Positions 16,474 through 24,715 of a stretch of 64,000 bases of DNA are shown one piece after another. The position numbers and the translations under genes were made by a program. The DNA lies in the NCBI GenBank assembly GCA_902555435.1, contig CACDRL010000003.1, forward strand, positions 1-64,000, given 5' to 3'. The notes beneath the pieces were generated by a model. It was not told the DNA's origin. It searched no databases and was given only the letters and a program-made list of their open reading frames with translations. Numbering within the stretch: position 1 is the stretch's first letter; every line of letters starts with the position of its first letter. This DNA comes from an uncultured Pelagibacteraceae bacterium (GTDB lineage: Bacteria > Pseudomonadota > Alphaproteobacteria > Pelagibacterales > Pelagibacteraceae).

Positions 16474-17919
16474 ATGACCATTGGTTGGCATTTTGACAAT
16501 TCATATTCAAAACTATCAAAAACATTTAAAGAAGATATCAAGCCTACTCCAGTTCATGAGCCTGAGCTTGTTATTTTAAATGAAGAACTTTCTAAAAACC
16601 TAAATTTAAACTTTTCAGGAATAGATAAAAAAAAATTAGCTGAAATCTTTTCCGGAAACAGTTTACCTGATGGAACTAATTCAATTGCACAAGCATATGC
16701 TGGTCATCAATTTGGTCATTTCACAATGCTTGGTGATGGTAGGGTTGTTCTATTAGGAGAACATATAGTTAATAAAAATCAACGTTTTGATATACAATTT
16801 AAGGGTTCAGGCAGAACCTCTTTTTCTAGAGGTGGTGATGGAAGAGCTGCTTTAGGTCCAATGCTAAGAGAATATATAATTAGTGAAGCAATTAACGCTT
16901 TAAAAATTCCAACAACTAGAAGTCTAGCTGTTGTTAAAACTGGAGAAAAAGTAGTTAGAGAAAATTTGTTAAATGGAGCAATTTTAACAAGAGTTGCATC
17001 AAGTCATATTCGAGTTGGAACTTTTCAATATATTGCAGCTACTCAAAATACTGAAGATCTTAATACATTGGTTGATTACACAATTGATCGACACTATCCA
17101 GAAATTAAATCCTCTAAAAACAAAGCTTTAGATTTATTAAGTCTTGTAATGGAAAGACAATGTCAATTGGTGATCAATTGGATGAGAGTGGGATTTATAC
17201 ATGGAGTGATGAATACTGACAACATGGCTATTTCTGGTGAAACAATTGATTATGGTCCATGTGCTTTCATGGATCAATATGATCCAAAGACTGTATTCAG
17301 CTCAATTGATAAATTTGGAAGATATGCTTTTTCAAATCAACCACCAATTACTAAATGGAATTTAGCAAGATTTGCAGAATGTTTGATCCCACTTATTGAT
17401 AAAGATGAAGGTAAAGCTATTAAAATTGCATCAGGGTTAATTGATAACTTTCAAAATATTTATGAACAAAAATGGTTAAATATGATGAGAGATAAACTTG
17501 GTTTATTCGGTGAAGACAAAAATGATCAAACATTAATTAATAAACTTCTAGAGTGGATGAAAAATAATAATGCAGATTACACAAATACTTTCTGTCATTT
17601 AATGGATGGTGAGTTTGATGATGAGATTTACAAAAATGATGATTTTAAAGGTTGGACTAATGAATGGCAAAAAAGAATAAAATTGAATAATTCATCTGAT
17701 AAGCATCTAGAAATAATGAAAAAAACCAATCCTTTAGTTATACCAAGAAATCAAAAAGTAGAGGAAGCCCTAGCTGATGCAGATAAAGGAAATCTTGAAA
17801 CAATGAATAAACTTTTAAAAGTTTTAAGCAATCCTTATTCTGATCAAGAAAACATTATTGAATTTCAAAAACCTGCACCAATTGGCAATGAAAAGTATCA
17901 AACTTTTTGTGGAACTTAA
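16474..17919 (+). CDS. selO: SelO (YdiU) protein adenylyltransferase
   Basis: SelO is a pseudokinase-fold enzyme that transfers AMP to hydroxyl groups of proteins and is linked to redox stress. The 481-aa protein carries the family blocks AYAGHQFGHFTMLGDGRVVLLGEH, QFKGSGRTSFSRGGDGRAA and YGPCAFMDQYDP, and FIHGVMNTDNM, which corresponds to the catalytic loop. The length is standard. It lies 5 bp after the formate dehydrogenase gene and may be the last gene of that transcript. No selenocysteine codon is seen. Confidence 0.93.
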   Translation: MTIGWHFDNSYSKLSKTFKEDIKPTPVHEPELVILNEELSKNLNLNFSGIDKKKLAEIFSGNSLPDGTNSIAQAYAGHQFGHFTMLGDGRVVLLGEHIVNKNQRFDIQFKGSGRTSFSRGGDGRAALGPMLREYIISEAINALKIPTTRSLAVVKTGEKVVRENLLNGAILTRVASSHIRVGTFQYIAATQNTEDLNTLVDYTIDRHYPEIKSSKNKALDLLSLVMERQCQLVINWMRVGFIHGVMNTDNMAISGETIDYGPCAFMDQYDPKTVFSSIDKFGRYAFSNQPPITKWNLARFAECLIPLIDKDEGKAIKIASGLIDNFQNIYEQKWLNMMRDKLGLFGEDKNDQTLINKLLEWMKNNNADYTNTFCHLMDGEFDDEIYKNDDFKGWTNEWQKRIKLNNSSDKHLEIMKKTNPLVIPRNQKVEEALADADKGNLETMNKLLKVLSNPYSDQENIIEFQKPAPIGNEKYQTFCGT

Positions 17920-17922
17920 AAT

Positions 17923-18618
17923 TTAATTTATTTTATAATTTTTCTTTACTAATTCTTTTAATCTTTGATCGGGTATCTTAAAATAAATATCCATTAAAAT
18001 TATTTTAAAAATATCTTTAAAGTGCTGAGATTTATGCTCTTCAATTTTATGAGCATTACCAACATTTTGAAATTTCATATTTGATAAATTAATATTTATA
18101 TTTGTCTTATTTTGTGGTGCTTTAACATAAGCGGATGAATTGTTTATTTTAACAATTTTAATAATAAAATTTCTATCTTTTTTCTTCTTGGGATATTCTT
18201 TTGGATTTTCTTTATTAATTGTTTTAATTAAGTCAACGTTATCTTTTAAATTTTTATTTTGATTTCCCTCTTTTTTGTCCTCTAAAATCTCAAAATAAAA
18301 TTTTGGTCCTATTAACAATATAGATTTGATAACGATTAAATCACTAAAAATTGAGGTTAAATCATATTCAATTAAAACTTTAGTTGCCTCAAAAACATTT
18401 TCATTAAAATAATTTTTTTTATTTTTAATTTTAAGATCTGTAATTTCTATCTGTTGGGAAAAATAATTAATTCTATTAATTTTAAACTTTGTATTAAAAT
18501 CGATAATACTAGATAAATTTTTTTCTAATACAAAATTAATTATCTTTTTATCAAAGATAAAAGTAAATATTAAAAATATTAAAATTGAAAAAGAAAAAAT
18601 AATTATAATTTTTTTCAT
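17923..18618 (-). CDS. Membrane-anchored AsmA-like/unknown protein
   Basis: This 231-aa protein has one N-terminal membrane segment (KKIIIIFSFSILIFLIFTF) followed by a soluble, lysine- and asparagine-rich part. The pattern of short beta segments (FKINRINYFSQQIEITDLKIKN, VLIEYDLTSIF) resembles the start of AsmA-family proteins, which shuttle lipids between membranes in the periplasm. It is far shorter than typical AsmA, so function is open. It converges on selO with 3 bp between the stop codons and follows the oxidase gene by 12 bp. Confidence 0.55.
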   Translation of the reverse strand: MKKIIIIFSFSILIFLIFTFIFDKKIINFVLEKNLSSIIDFNTKFKINRINYFSQQIEITDLKIKNKKNYFNENVFEATKVLIEYDLTSIFSDLIVIKSILLIGPKFYFEILEDKKEGNQNKNLKDNVDLIKTINKENPKEYPKKKKDRNFIIKIVKINNSSAYVKAPQNKTNININLSNMKFQNVGNAHKIEEHKSQHFKDIFKIILMDIYFKIPDQRLKELVKKNYKIN

Positions 18619-18630
18619 AATAAAAAAAAA

Positions 18631-19734
18631 TTATAAAACGTAAGGTTCTCTTCTTGCAGTTTTGCCCAACACTCTTTCAACAGCAAAATCACTTATATCA
18701 ATTGTTTGGTATGAACCAGTTGTAATCAATTCAGTTAATGCTCTTCCAATACCCGGGGCTTGCATTAATCCTCTTCCTGTAAAACCAGTAGCCATATAAA
18801 CATTTTCGTACTTAGGATGTTTTCCAACAACAGCATTATTATCTAATCTGTTACAATCGTAATAACCTGCCCATCCTCCAGTTAATTTTAATTCTTCAAA
18901 AGCTGGTATTCTTTTTGCTAGTGCTGGCCAAACTAATTCTTCAAAATCATTCCATGCTGGCTCTAAATCATCTGCACCAAATACTGATAATGGTGATCCT
19001 GCTAAATACTCTCCTCCTTCAGGTCTCCAATAAACACCAGTAGTTAAATCACCAGTTAGTGGCATTTCTTTTATATAAGTTGGACATTTTACTCTAAACA
19101 CAGTGTGTTTTTGAGGCTCAACAGGAATGTCCTCTAACAATTCTTTAGTCCAACAACCAGCTGCAGAGACAATTGTTTTAGCATTTATCTCTGAAAGACT
19201 TTTAACCTCTCCTTTTATAAATTCTGCTCCAAGTTCTATTGCCTTACTTTTAAGTGCACTATGAAACATAAAAGGATCAATCCAACCTTCACTTTGATTG
19301 TCTGTGTAAGTAGCAGTCTCAACACCTTCAACATTTATATATGGAAAAACTTTTGATAGCTCTGAGCCTTTAATATTTTTTGTACCCGCATCACATTCTT
19401 TATGATTTTCTAATGCTTTATATTGTTCTTCAGCATGTTCAGGACCAAACATCAAAAGGTAACCGTTGGTCACCATACTTGCTGTTGGATTAGGATTTTT
19501 TTCAGTTTTCAATAATTCTGGTATTTGAAAAATAAATTCTCTTGCAAATTTACCTAGTAAGATATTTTCTTTTTGAAAAAACTGTCTTCTAAAACCTCCT
19601 AAAGATAAAGGAAATGAAGCTGTTTTGTAAGTTGGATCTCTTTCAATAACTTTGACTTTTCTACCTTCTTTTGAGAGAAAATAAGCGGTTGCTGCTCCAA
19701 TTATTCCACCTCCAACTACAACAACATCATCCAT
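18631..19734 (-). CDS. FAD-dependent oxidoreductase, DAO (D-amino acid/sarcosine oxidase) family
   Basis: This 367-aa flavoprotein starts MDDVVVVGGGIIGAATAYFLSKEG, a perfect Rossmann FAD-binding block at the very N-terminus. For that reason I use the ATG at 19734 rather than the open frame back to 19788. The C-terminus has NVYMATGFTGRGLMQAPGIGRA, the conserved second FAD block of the DAO family. Members oxidise secondary amines or amino acids such as sarcosine, dimethylglycine or D-amino acids. Sarcosine is the product of the creatinase at 6.2-7.4 kb, so it is a candidate substrate, though the sequence alone does not prove it. The tspO stop lies 2 bp upstream. Confidence 0.83.
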   Translation of the reverse strand: MDDVVVVGGGIIGAATAYFLSKEGRKVKVIERDPTYKTASFPLSLGGFRRQFFQKENILLGKFAREFIFQIPELLKTEKNPNPTASMVTNGYLLMFGPEHAEEQYKALENHKECDAGTKNIKGSELSKVFPYINVEGVETATYTDNQSEGWIDPFMFHSALKSKAIELGAEFIKGEVKSLSEINAKTIVSAAGCWTKELLEDIPVEPQKHTVFRVKCPTYIKEMPLTGDLTTGVYWRPEGGEYLAGSPLSVFGADDLEPAWNDFEELVWPALAKRIPAFEELKLTGGWAGYYDCNRLDNNAVVGKHPKYENVYMATGFTGRGLMQAPGIGRALTELITTGSYQTIDISDFAVERVLGKTARREPYVL

Positions 19735-19736
19735 AA

Positions 19737-20204
19737 TTAATTCAAGATTATCAAACTTGTATTCAAAATTAGAGCAAAGCAGCACCAAAGTAAATATGGA
19801 ATCATTAAATACGAACTCATCATTGTGACGCGTCTATATCTTATGATCAGATTGATTATTAATGCAATTAACACAACCAATACCAACAACGCTAAAATCA
19901 TGTTGTGAAATGCAAAGAAAACTATACTCCAAGTTGCATTGAAAAATAAATGAATAAAATAAATATAAACTGTGTTCATCTCTTTATTTTTAGAATGCCA
20001 ATACATCCAAATAGAAAATGTCATCAATGAATACAAAATTGTCCATACTGGACCAAACACCCAATCTGGTGGATTAAAAACAGGTTTATTTAATAAAGAA
20101 TACCAAGGCTCCTTGAAAGTAATTGTAGCTAATCCTCCGATTAATGAGGCTGAAAATGTAATGATAAGAAATAATATAAATGTTACAATTTTGTTTTTTA
20201 ACAT
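19737..20204 (-). CDS. tspO: TspO/MBR family membrane protein
   Basis: This protein of about 155 aa has five hydrophobic helices and the family signature: EPWYSLLNKPVFNPPDWVFGPVWTILY in the first loop and NATWSIVFFAFHN in the third helix. TspO proteins bind porphyrins and are involved in tetrapyrrole or light and stress responses in Rhodobacter. The ATG at 20204 (MLKNKIVTFIL) puts the first helix at the usual place; the frame is open to 20222. Divergent from the SDR gene, whose ATG is only 21 bp away, so the promoters must overlap. Confidence 0.88.
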   Translation of the reverse strand: MLKNKIVTFILFLIITFSASLIGGLATITFKEPWYSLLNKPVFNPPDWVFGPVWTILYSLMTFSIWMYWHSKNKEMNTVYIYFIHLFFNATWSIVFFAFHNMILALLVLVVLIALIINLIIRYRRVTMMSSYLMIPYLLWCCFALILNTSLIILN

Positions 20205-20225
20205 AATGTTTATACATAACAAAAA

Positions 20226-20984
20226 ATGAGTAAAAAAACTATTTGGATAACTGGCGGTAGTACAGGAATTGGCAAAGCCTTAGCAATTAAATTTGCAAAC
20301 AAGGGATGGAATGTCGCTGTTTCTGCAAGAAGAGTTGAACTTTTAGATGATCTTTCAAAAAATTATGAAAATATTTCATCATTTCCTTTAGATGTTACTG
20401 ACAAAACAAAATGTATAGAAGTTTTTAATCAGATTAAAACTAAGTTTGAAAATATTGATATTTGTTTTTTTTCAACTGGTACATGGAATCCAAAAAAAGA
20501 AAAAGAAATCGATGTTGAACAAATCGAAGATGTTTTCAAAGTAAATTTTTTTGGAACAGTAAACTCCATTAAAGCAGTAGAACAATATTACAGGGAAAGA
20601 AAAAATGGTATAATTACTATAGTTTCATCTATTGCTGGTTATAGAGGATTGCCTAATTCAACTGGTTATGGACCATCGAAATCTGCACTAAATAACTTAG
20701 CAGAAAGTTTATATTTTGATTTTCAAAGATATAATGTTCGAGTTTGTTTGGTTTCCCCCGGTTTTATTAAAACACCAATGACAGATAAAAACGATTTTAA
20801 AATGCCATTTTTAAAGACGCCTGAATTTGCAGCTGATCAAATTTATGATGGCTTAATTAATAAAAATTTTTTTGAGATTCATTTTCCAAAAGCACTTACT
20901 TTAACTTTAAAGTTATTTAGTTTTCTTCCAAGTAAACTTTATTTTAAATTAGTAGGAAGGATGACTAAGTTTCAAAAGAAATAA
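20226..20984 (+). CDS. Short-chain dehydrogenase/reductase
   Basis: This 252-aa Rossmann enzyme has the cofactor block TGGSTGIGKALA and arginines after the second strand (SARRVE), which favour NADP. The catalytic Ser-Tyr-Lys set lies in IVSSIAGY and GYGPSKSA. The substrate is unknown. It converges end-to-end (0 bp) with the DUF3833 gene of the lipid-modification cluster. An SDR with DUF3833, DUF1365 and CFA-type genes is a recurring combination in alphaproteobacteria, so it probably belongs to that pathway. Confidence 0.85.
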   Translation: MSKKTIWITGGSTGIGKALAIKFANKGWNVAVSARRVELLDDLSKNYENISSFPLDVTDKTKCIEVFNQIKTKFENIDICFFSTGTWNPKKEKEIDVEQIEDVFKVNFFGTVNSIKAVEQYYRERKNGIITIVSSIAGYRGLPNSTGYGPSKSALNNLAESLYFDFQRYNVRVCLVSPGFIKTPMTDKNDFKMPFLKTPEFAADQIYDGLINKNFFEIHFPKALTLTLKLFSFLPSKLYFKLVGRMTKFQKK

Positions 20985-21524
20985 TTAATCTTTCACAAAT
21001 ACAACAGTAAGTTCTGCAACTTTAAATCCAAACTTTGTCATTGTAGCTCTATTGATTGCAACTCTTTCATCTTGTTTAAAGATCCAATCATCAAAAGTAA
21101 TTTTTAATTCTCTACCTTTAACTGGAACTAATAAAACATACTCAAATTTAAATGCAGGCCCATAAGAATAACCTATCGCTTTTCCAACAACGTCCCCTGC
21201 TGTACCCTCGTAATTATGCTCATCTATTTTAGTAATTGTCCACTCACGATCTTGAACTTCTCCATCATCCCAATTGAATTTTTCTTTTAAAATTAATTGT
21301 TTACCATCCCATGTGCCATCTAAATCAGCTGAGAATTGTCTTGTAACTTTTCCAGATCTATTTTGCAAAACACCCCAGGCTTTCACATTTCCTGATAGGT
21401 ATTCTTCAATTATTAATCTAGGTTCTTTGTTTTTAAAATCTTCTGGTTTCATAGCACTATTATTTGAGCAACTTGTAATTAATAATGCTAAAATTAGCAA
21501 CGAAATTGATTTTAATATTTTCAC
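20985..21524 (-). CDS. DUF3833 lipoprotein
   Basis: This 179-aa protein has a lipoprotein signal (ILALLITSCSNN, with cysteine after the hydrophobic core). The mature part has the DUF3833 pattern, including FNWDDGEVQDREWTITK and a C-terminal TKFGFKVAELTVVF. The family has no proven function but is found beside CFA-type methyltransferase and DUF1365 genes. It is predicted to be anchored on the outer or inner membrane facing the periplasm. It starts 11 bp after the methyltransferase gene ends. Confidence 0.8.
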   Translation of the reverse strand: MKILKSISLLILALLITSCSNNSAMKPEDFKNKEPRLIIEEYLSGNVKAWGVLQNRSGKVTRQFSADLDGTWDGKQLILKEKFNWDDGEVQDREWTITKIDEHNYEGTAGDVVGKAIGYSYGPAFKFEYVLLVPVKGRELKITFDDWIFKQDERVAINRATMTKFGFKVAELTVVFVKD

Positions 21525-21535
21525 AATATTTACCT

Positions 21536-22714
21536 TTATTTATTCTGCATTGAAAATTGTATCAAATCAATATTTTTAGATTTAAATCCAGCTTCACAAT
21601 AAGATAGGTAAAATTCCCACATTCTTTTAAATGTTAAATCAAATCCTTGATTTTTAATTTGATCCCACTTTCTTAAAAATTCTTTTCTCCAAATTGCTAA
21701 AGTTTCAGCATAGTGATCAGCGTAAGAAATATACGAATTAATTGTTAAACCGTTATCAGAAACATATCTATTAATGCTATTTTTATTCGGAAGAAATCCT
21801 CCAGGGAAAATATATTTTTGAATAAAATCTTGTTTATTTTTATATCTATCAAATAAACTGTCATCAATTGTTATTGCCTGAATTGCAGCTTTTCCTCCAT
21901 TCGATAAATTATCTTTAATTGTTTTAAAATAACTCTCTAGATAATTTTGCCCAACTGCTTCGATCATTTCTATTGAAGCGATTGAATTATATTTTCCTTG
22001 AAGATCTCGGTAATCTTTAATTTCAATATTTACTTTTTCATTCAGACCACATTTGTAAATTCTCTCTTTTGCATATTCGAATTGTTTTTTAGAAATAGTA
22101 ATACAGTCTAATTTCACATCGTATTTCTTTCCCAAATATTCTGCAAAACCACCCCAACCACACCCAATTTCTAATACTTTATCTCCAGAACTAGGTTTAA
22201 TTAGATTAATTAATTTTTGGTACTTGTTGTTTTGAGCAACGCTTAAATTTTTTGAATTATCATCAAAAATTGCACTCGAGTAAGTTAAAGTATCATCTAA
22301 CCACAATGAAAAGAAATCATTTCCAAGATCATAATGTTTTGCAATATTTTCCCTACTTCGACTTTTTGTATTCTTAATTATTTTATTTTTTATAAAATTA
22401 ATTGCAGGTAGATCAAGCAAACCTGAGAATTTATATATCACTTGAATATTTCTAGCTGTTAACTCAATTAAATCTGAAAGATTGTCAGTTTCAAACTCTC
22501 CTCGCATATAACTTTCAGCAAAACCAACACTACCACCTCTAATTAAATTATAATTAAAATTTTTATTTTTTATTTTTATGTTTGCTTTTAAAGATTGATC
22601 TGGATCACCAAATTTTAAAATTTTACCATCATGGGTAGTAATTTTGAGGAATCCATTTTTAATCTTGCTTAAAAATGCAAAAACTAATTTATCTGCAGTC
22701 TTATTTATTAACAT
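21536..22714 (-). CDS. cfa: Cyclopropane-fatty-acyl-phospholipid synthase family methyltransferase
   Basis: This 392-aa SAM-dependent enzyme acts on unsaturated acyl chains of membrane phospholipids. It has an N-terminal lipid-binding region and the SAM block VLEIGCGWGGFAEYLG, preceded by YDLGNDFFSLWLDDTLTYSSAIF, which is diagnostic for the CFA family. Because it sits with DUF1365, DUF3833 and a flavoprotein, it may methylate without ring closure, as related enzymes do in methylated or furan fatty acid synthesis. Plain cyclopropanation is the alternative. Start and stop overlap the neighbours closely. Confidence 0.87.
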   Translation of the reverse strand: MLINKTADKLVFAFLSKIKNGFLKITTHDGKILKFGDPDQSLKANIKIKNKNFNYNLIRGGSVGFAESYMRGEFETDNLSDLIELTARNIQVIYKFSGLLDLPAINFIKNKIIKNTKSRSRENIAKHYDLGNDFFSLWLDDTLTYSSAIFDDNSKNLSVAQNNKYQKLINLIKPSSGDKVLEIGCGWGGFAEYLGKKYDVKLDCITISKKQFEYAKERIYKCGLNEKVNIEIKDYRDLQGKYNSIASIEMIEAVGQNYLESYFKTIKDNLSNGGKAAIQAITIDDSLFDRYKNKQDFIQKYIFPGGFLPNKNSINRYVSDNGLTINSYISYADHYAETLAIWRKEFLRKWDQIKNQGFDLTFKRMWEFYLSYCEAGFKSKNIDLIQFSMQNK

Positions 22715-23478
22715 TAATTTTCTACTGTTAAGTTGTTTCTTATTTTTACTTTTTTTTTAATAATTTTAATTCCTTTCATCCATAATTTAAATGCTTCAAA
22801 ATGGATTGCTGATATTACTTTAAAAGTCATTAGAGGATGTTTTAAATAAGACTTTAATAATTTACTGCTATTTAACTCAGTTTTTTTACCATCCTGAGAT
22901 GCAAATAGAATTTTGCCTTCATGATCATATTGATCAATGATTACAGAAAGTTTTTCATCAGGATTAAGAATTCTAAAAAAATACTTGCAATTCATTTCTA
23001 TAAAAGGTGAAACATGAAATTTTTTAGAACAATTATTTTGGATTAATTTATTTTCATTTTCTACTTTAAATACATAAGTGTGCTGCTCACTAAATGTATT
23101 TTTTACCTCATATAAAATAGATATTAATTTATTATTTTGATTGTAAACGAAAAAGATACTTAGAGGATTAAATACATAACCAAAAATTCTTGGATAACAA
23201 AGCAGTTTAATTTTTATATTTGCAGTTTCTATTTTATTTTGTTCTAAATTTTTCTTTACCCATTCTTCAAGAGAAGATCCATCACGTTCACCATGATCTT
23301 TCTCGTAGAAACTAATTAAATTGAATTTATTCAATGAAAAGAAACTGATCTCCTGATCTATTTTTTTCAATTCAGATAAATCAATTAAAAGTGAGAAAAC
23401 GCTATACTTAAAATAGTGTTCTTTAGGTTTAAAACGTTTATGGATTACTTTCCCATTATATATGCATGAATTAATCAT
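22714..23478 (-). CDS. DUF1365 family protein
   Basis: This 254-aa protein starts NSCIYNGKVIHKRFKPKEHYFKYSVF and has YPRIFGYVFNPLSIFFVY, both typical of DUF1365. The family is nearly always next to CFA-type methyltransferases and is assumed to act on fatty acyl groups. It overlaps the flavoprotein gene by 8 bp and the methyltransferase by 1 bp, so all three are translated from one message. Confidence 0.85.
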   Translation of the reverse strand: MINSCIYNGKVIHKRFKPKEHYFKYSVFSLLIDLSELKKIDQEISFFSLNKFNLISFYEKDHGERDGSSLEEWVKKNLEQNKIETANIKIKLLCYPRIFGYVFNPLSIFFVYNQNNKLISILYEVKNTFSEQHTYVFKVENENKLIQNNCSKKFHVSPFIEMNCKYFFRILNPDEKLSVIIDQYDHEGKILFASQDGKKTELNSSKLLKSYLKHPLMTFKVISAIHFEAFKLWMKGIKIIKKKVKIRNNLTVEN

Positions 23479-24709
23479 TTAAGTATTTTAGCATTTCAAT
23501 AGATGATTTTATTCCATCTTCATGAAAACCGTAACCAAAATAACTCCCACAAAAAAGTAAATCTTTTTTATTTTGCAAACTAGATAATTCTGATTGAGCA
23601 TCTAATGCTTGTTGATCATAATAAGGATGAGTAAATTTAACTATTCTAAGTATTTTATTCTTATCAATCTCAAAATAAGGATTAAGAGTTAAAAAAATAT
23701 CCTGGTCACATTTGAGATTTTGCAAAAGATTTAACCAATATGTAATAGAGTTTTTTTCTAAATCTTTGTCATTTATGGATGAATTCCATGAACACCATGC
23801 CTTTTTATTTTTTGGCATCACTCTTTTATCTGTATGTATATATGCAATATTTTCTTTATAACTAAAATTAGATAAAATTTTTGTCTCTTCATTAGTAGGA
23901 TTATCAATCAACTTTAAAGCTTCATCAGCGTGAGCTGCTATTACAACTTTGTCATAATCAAAAAATTCACTCTCACCACCATAATATAAATCTAATCCTT
24001 TAGATTTTCTTATAATTTTTTTTATTTTGTAATTTTTAAAGTATTCACCACTTATCTTTGAAATTACTTTATTAACATAAGTCCTGCTTCTGTTGGTTAC
24101 AGTGTACCACTGAGGTCTATTTTTTAATTTAAATAGCCCATGATTTTGGAAAAATTTTAAAAAGAATGAAATTGGCATCTTGCTTGCTTCATAAGGAGGC
24201 ATAGACCAGATTGCAGATACCATCGGGATAATATGGTAATCAATAAATGTTTTTGATAATTTGTTATTTTCTAAATATTCACCTAAAGTTAATTTTTGAT
24301 CTGTAATATTTATTTGATCACTATTTTTATAAAATTTGATGATATCAAAAAACATTTTTAAGAAATTAATATTGAATAAATTTGATCTGTTAGAAAAAAT
24401 TCCATTCAAACCCTTTCCACAATATTCAAAGCTTGAGTTTTCAACTGATACAGAAAAGGACATGTCACTTTTTTCTATCTGAACATCATTTTCTTTAAAA
24501 AAATTAATTAAATTTGGATAGGTTTGAAAATTAAATACAATAAAACCAATATCTACAGATACTTTCCTTTCGTTAAAAATTAAATCTATTGTATGAGAGT
24601 GACCACCAAAATGATCTTCTTTCTCAAAAAGATCTACATGATGTTTTTTTGATAAATAATATGCTGCACTTAAGCCTGATATACCAGAACCAATTACGGC
24701 AATTTTCAT
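23471..24709 (-). CDS. FAD-dependent amine-oxidase/desaturase-like flavoprotein
   Basis: This 412-aa protein begins KIAVIGSGISGLSAAYYLSKKH, a dinucleotide-binding motif, followed by the FEKEDHFGGHSHTID block of the amine oxidase/phytoene-desaturase superfamily. It ends with LFCGSYFGYGFHEDGIKSS, the second FAD block. Proteins of this type are linked to DUF1365 and CFA genes in many proteobacteria and may desaturate or oxidise modified acyl chains. It starts 6 bp after gcvP ends, so it may be co-transcribed with the glycine cleavage genes. Confidence 0.82.
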   Translation of the reverse strand: MKIAVIGSGISGLSAAYYLSKKHHVDLFEKEDHFGGHSHTIDLIFNERKVSVDIGFIVFNFQTYPNLINFFKENDVQIEKSDMSFSVSVENSSFEYCGKGLNGIFSNRSNLFNINFLKMFFDIIKFYKNSDQINITDQKLTLGEYLENNKLSKTFIDYHIIPMVSAIWSMPPYEASKMPISFFLKFFQNHGLFKLKNRPQWYTVTNRSRTYVNKVISKISGEYFKNYKIKKIIRKSKGLDLYYGGESEFFDYDKVVIAAHADEALKLIDNPTNEETKILSNFSYKENIAYIHTDKRVMPKNKKAWCSWNSSINDKDLEKNSITYWLNLLQNLKCDQDIFLTLNPYFEIDKNKILRIVKFTHPYYDQQALDAQSELSSLQNKKDLLFCGSYFGYGFHEDGIKSSIEMLKYLND

Positions 24710-24715
24710 TAATTA

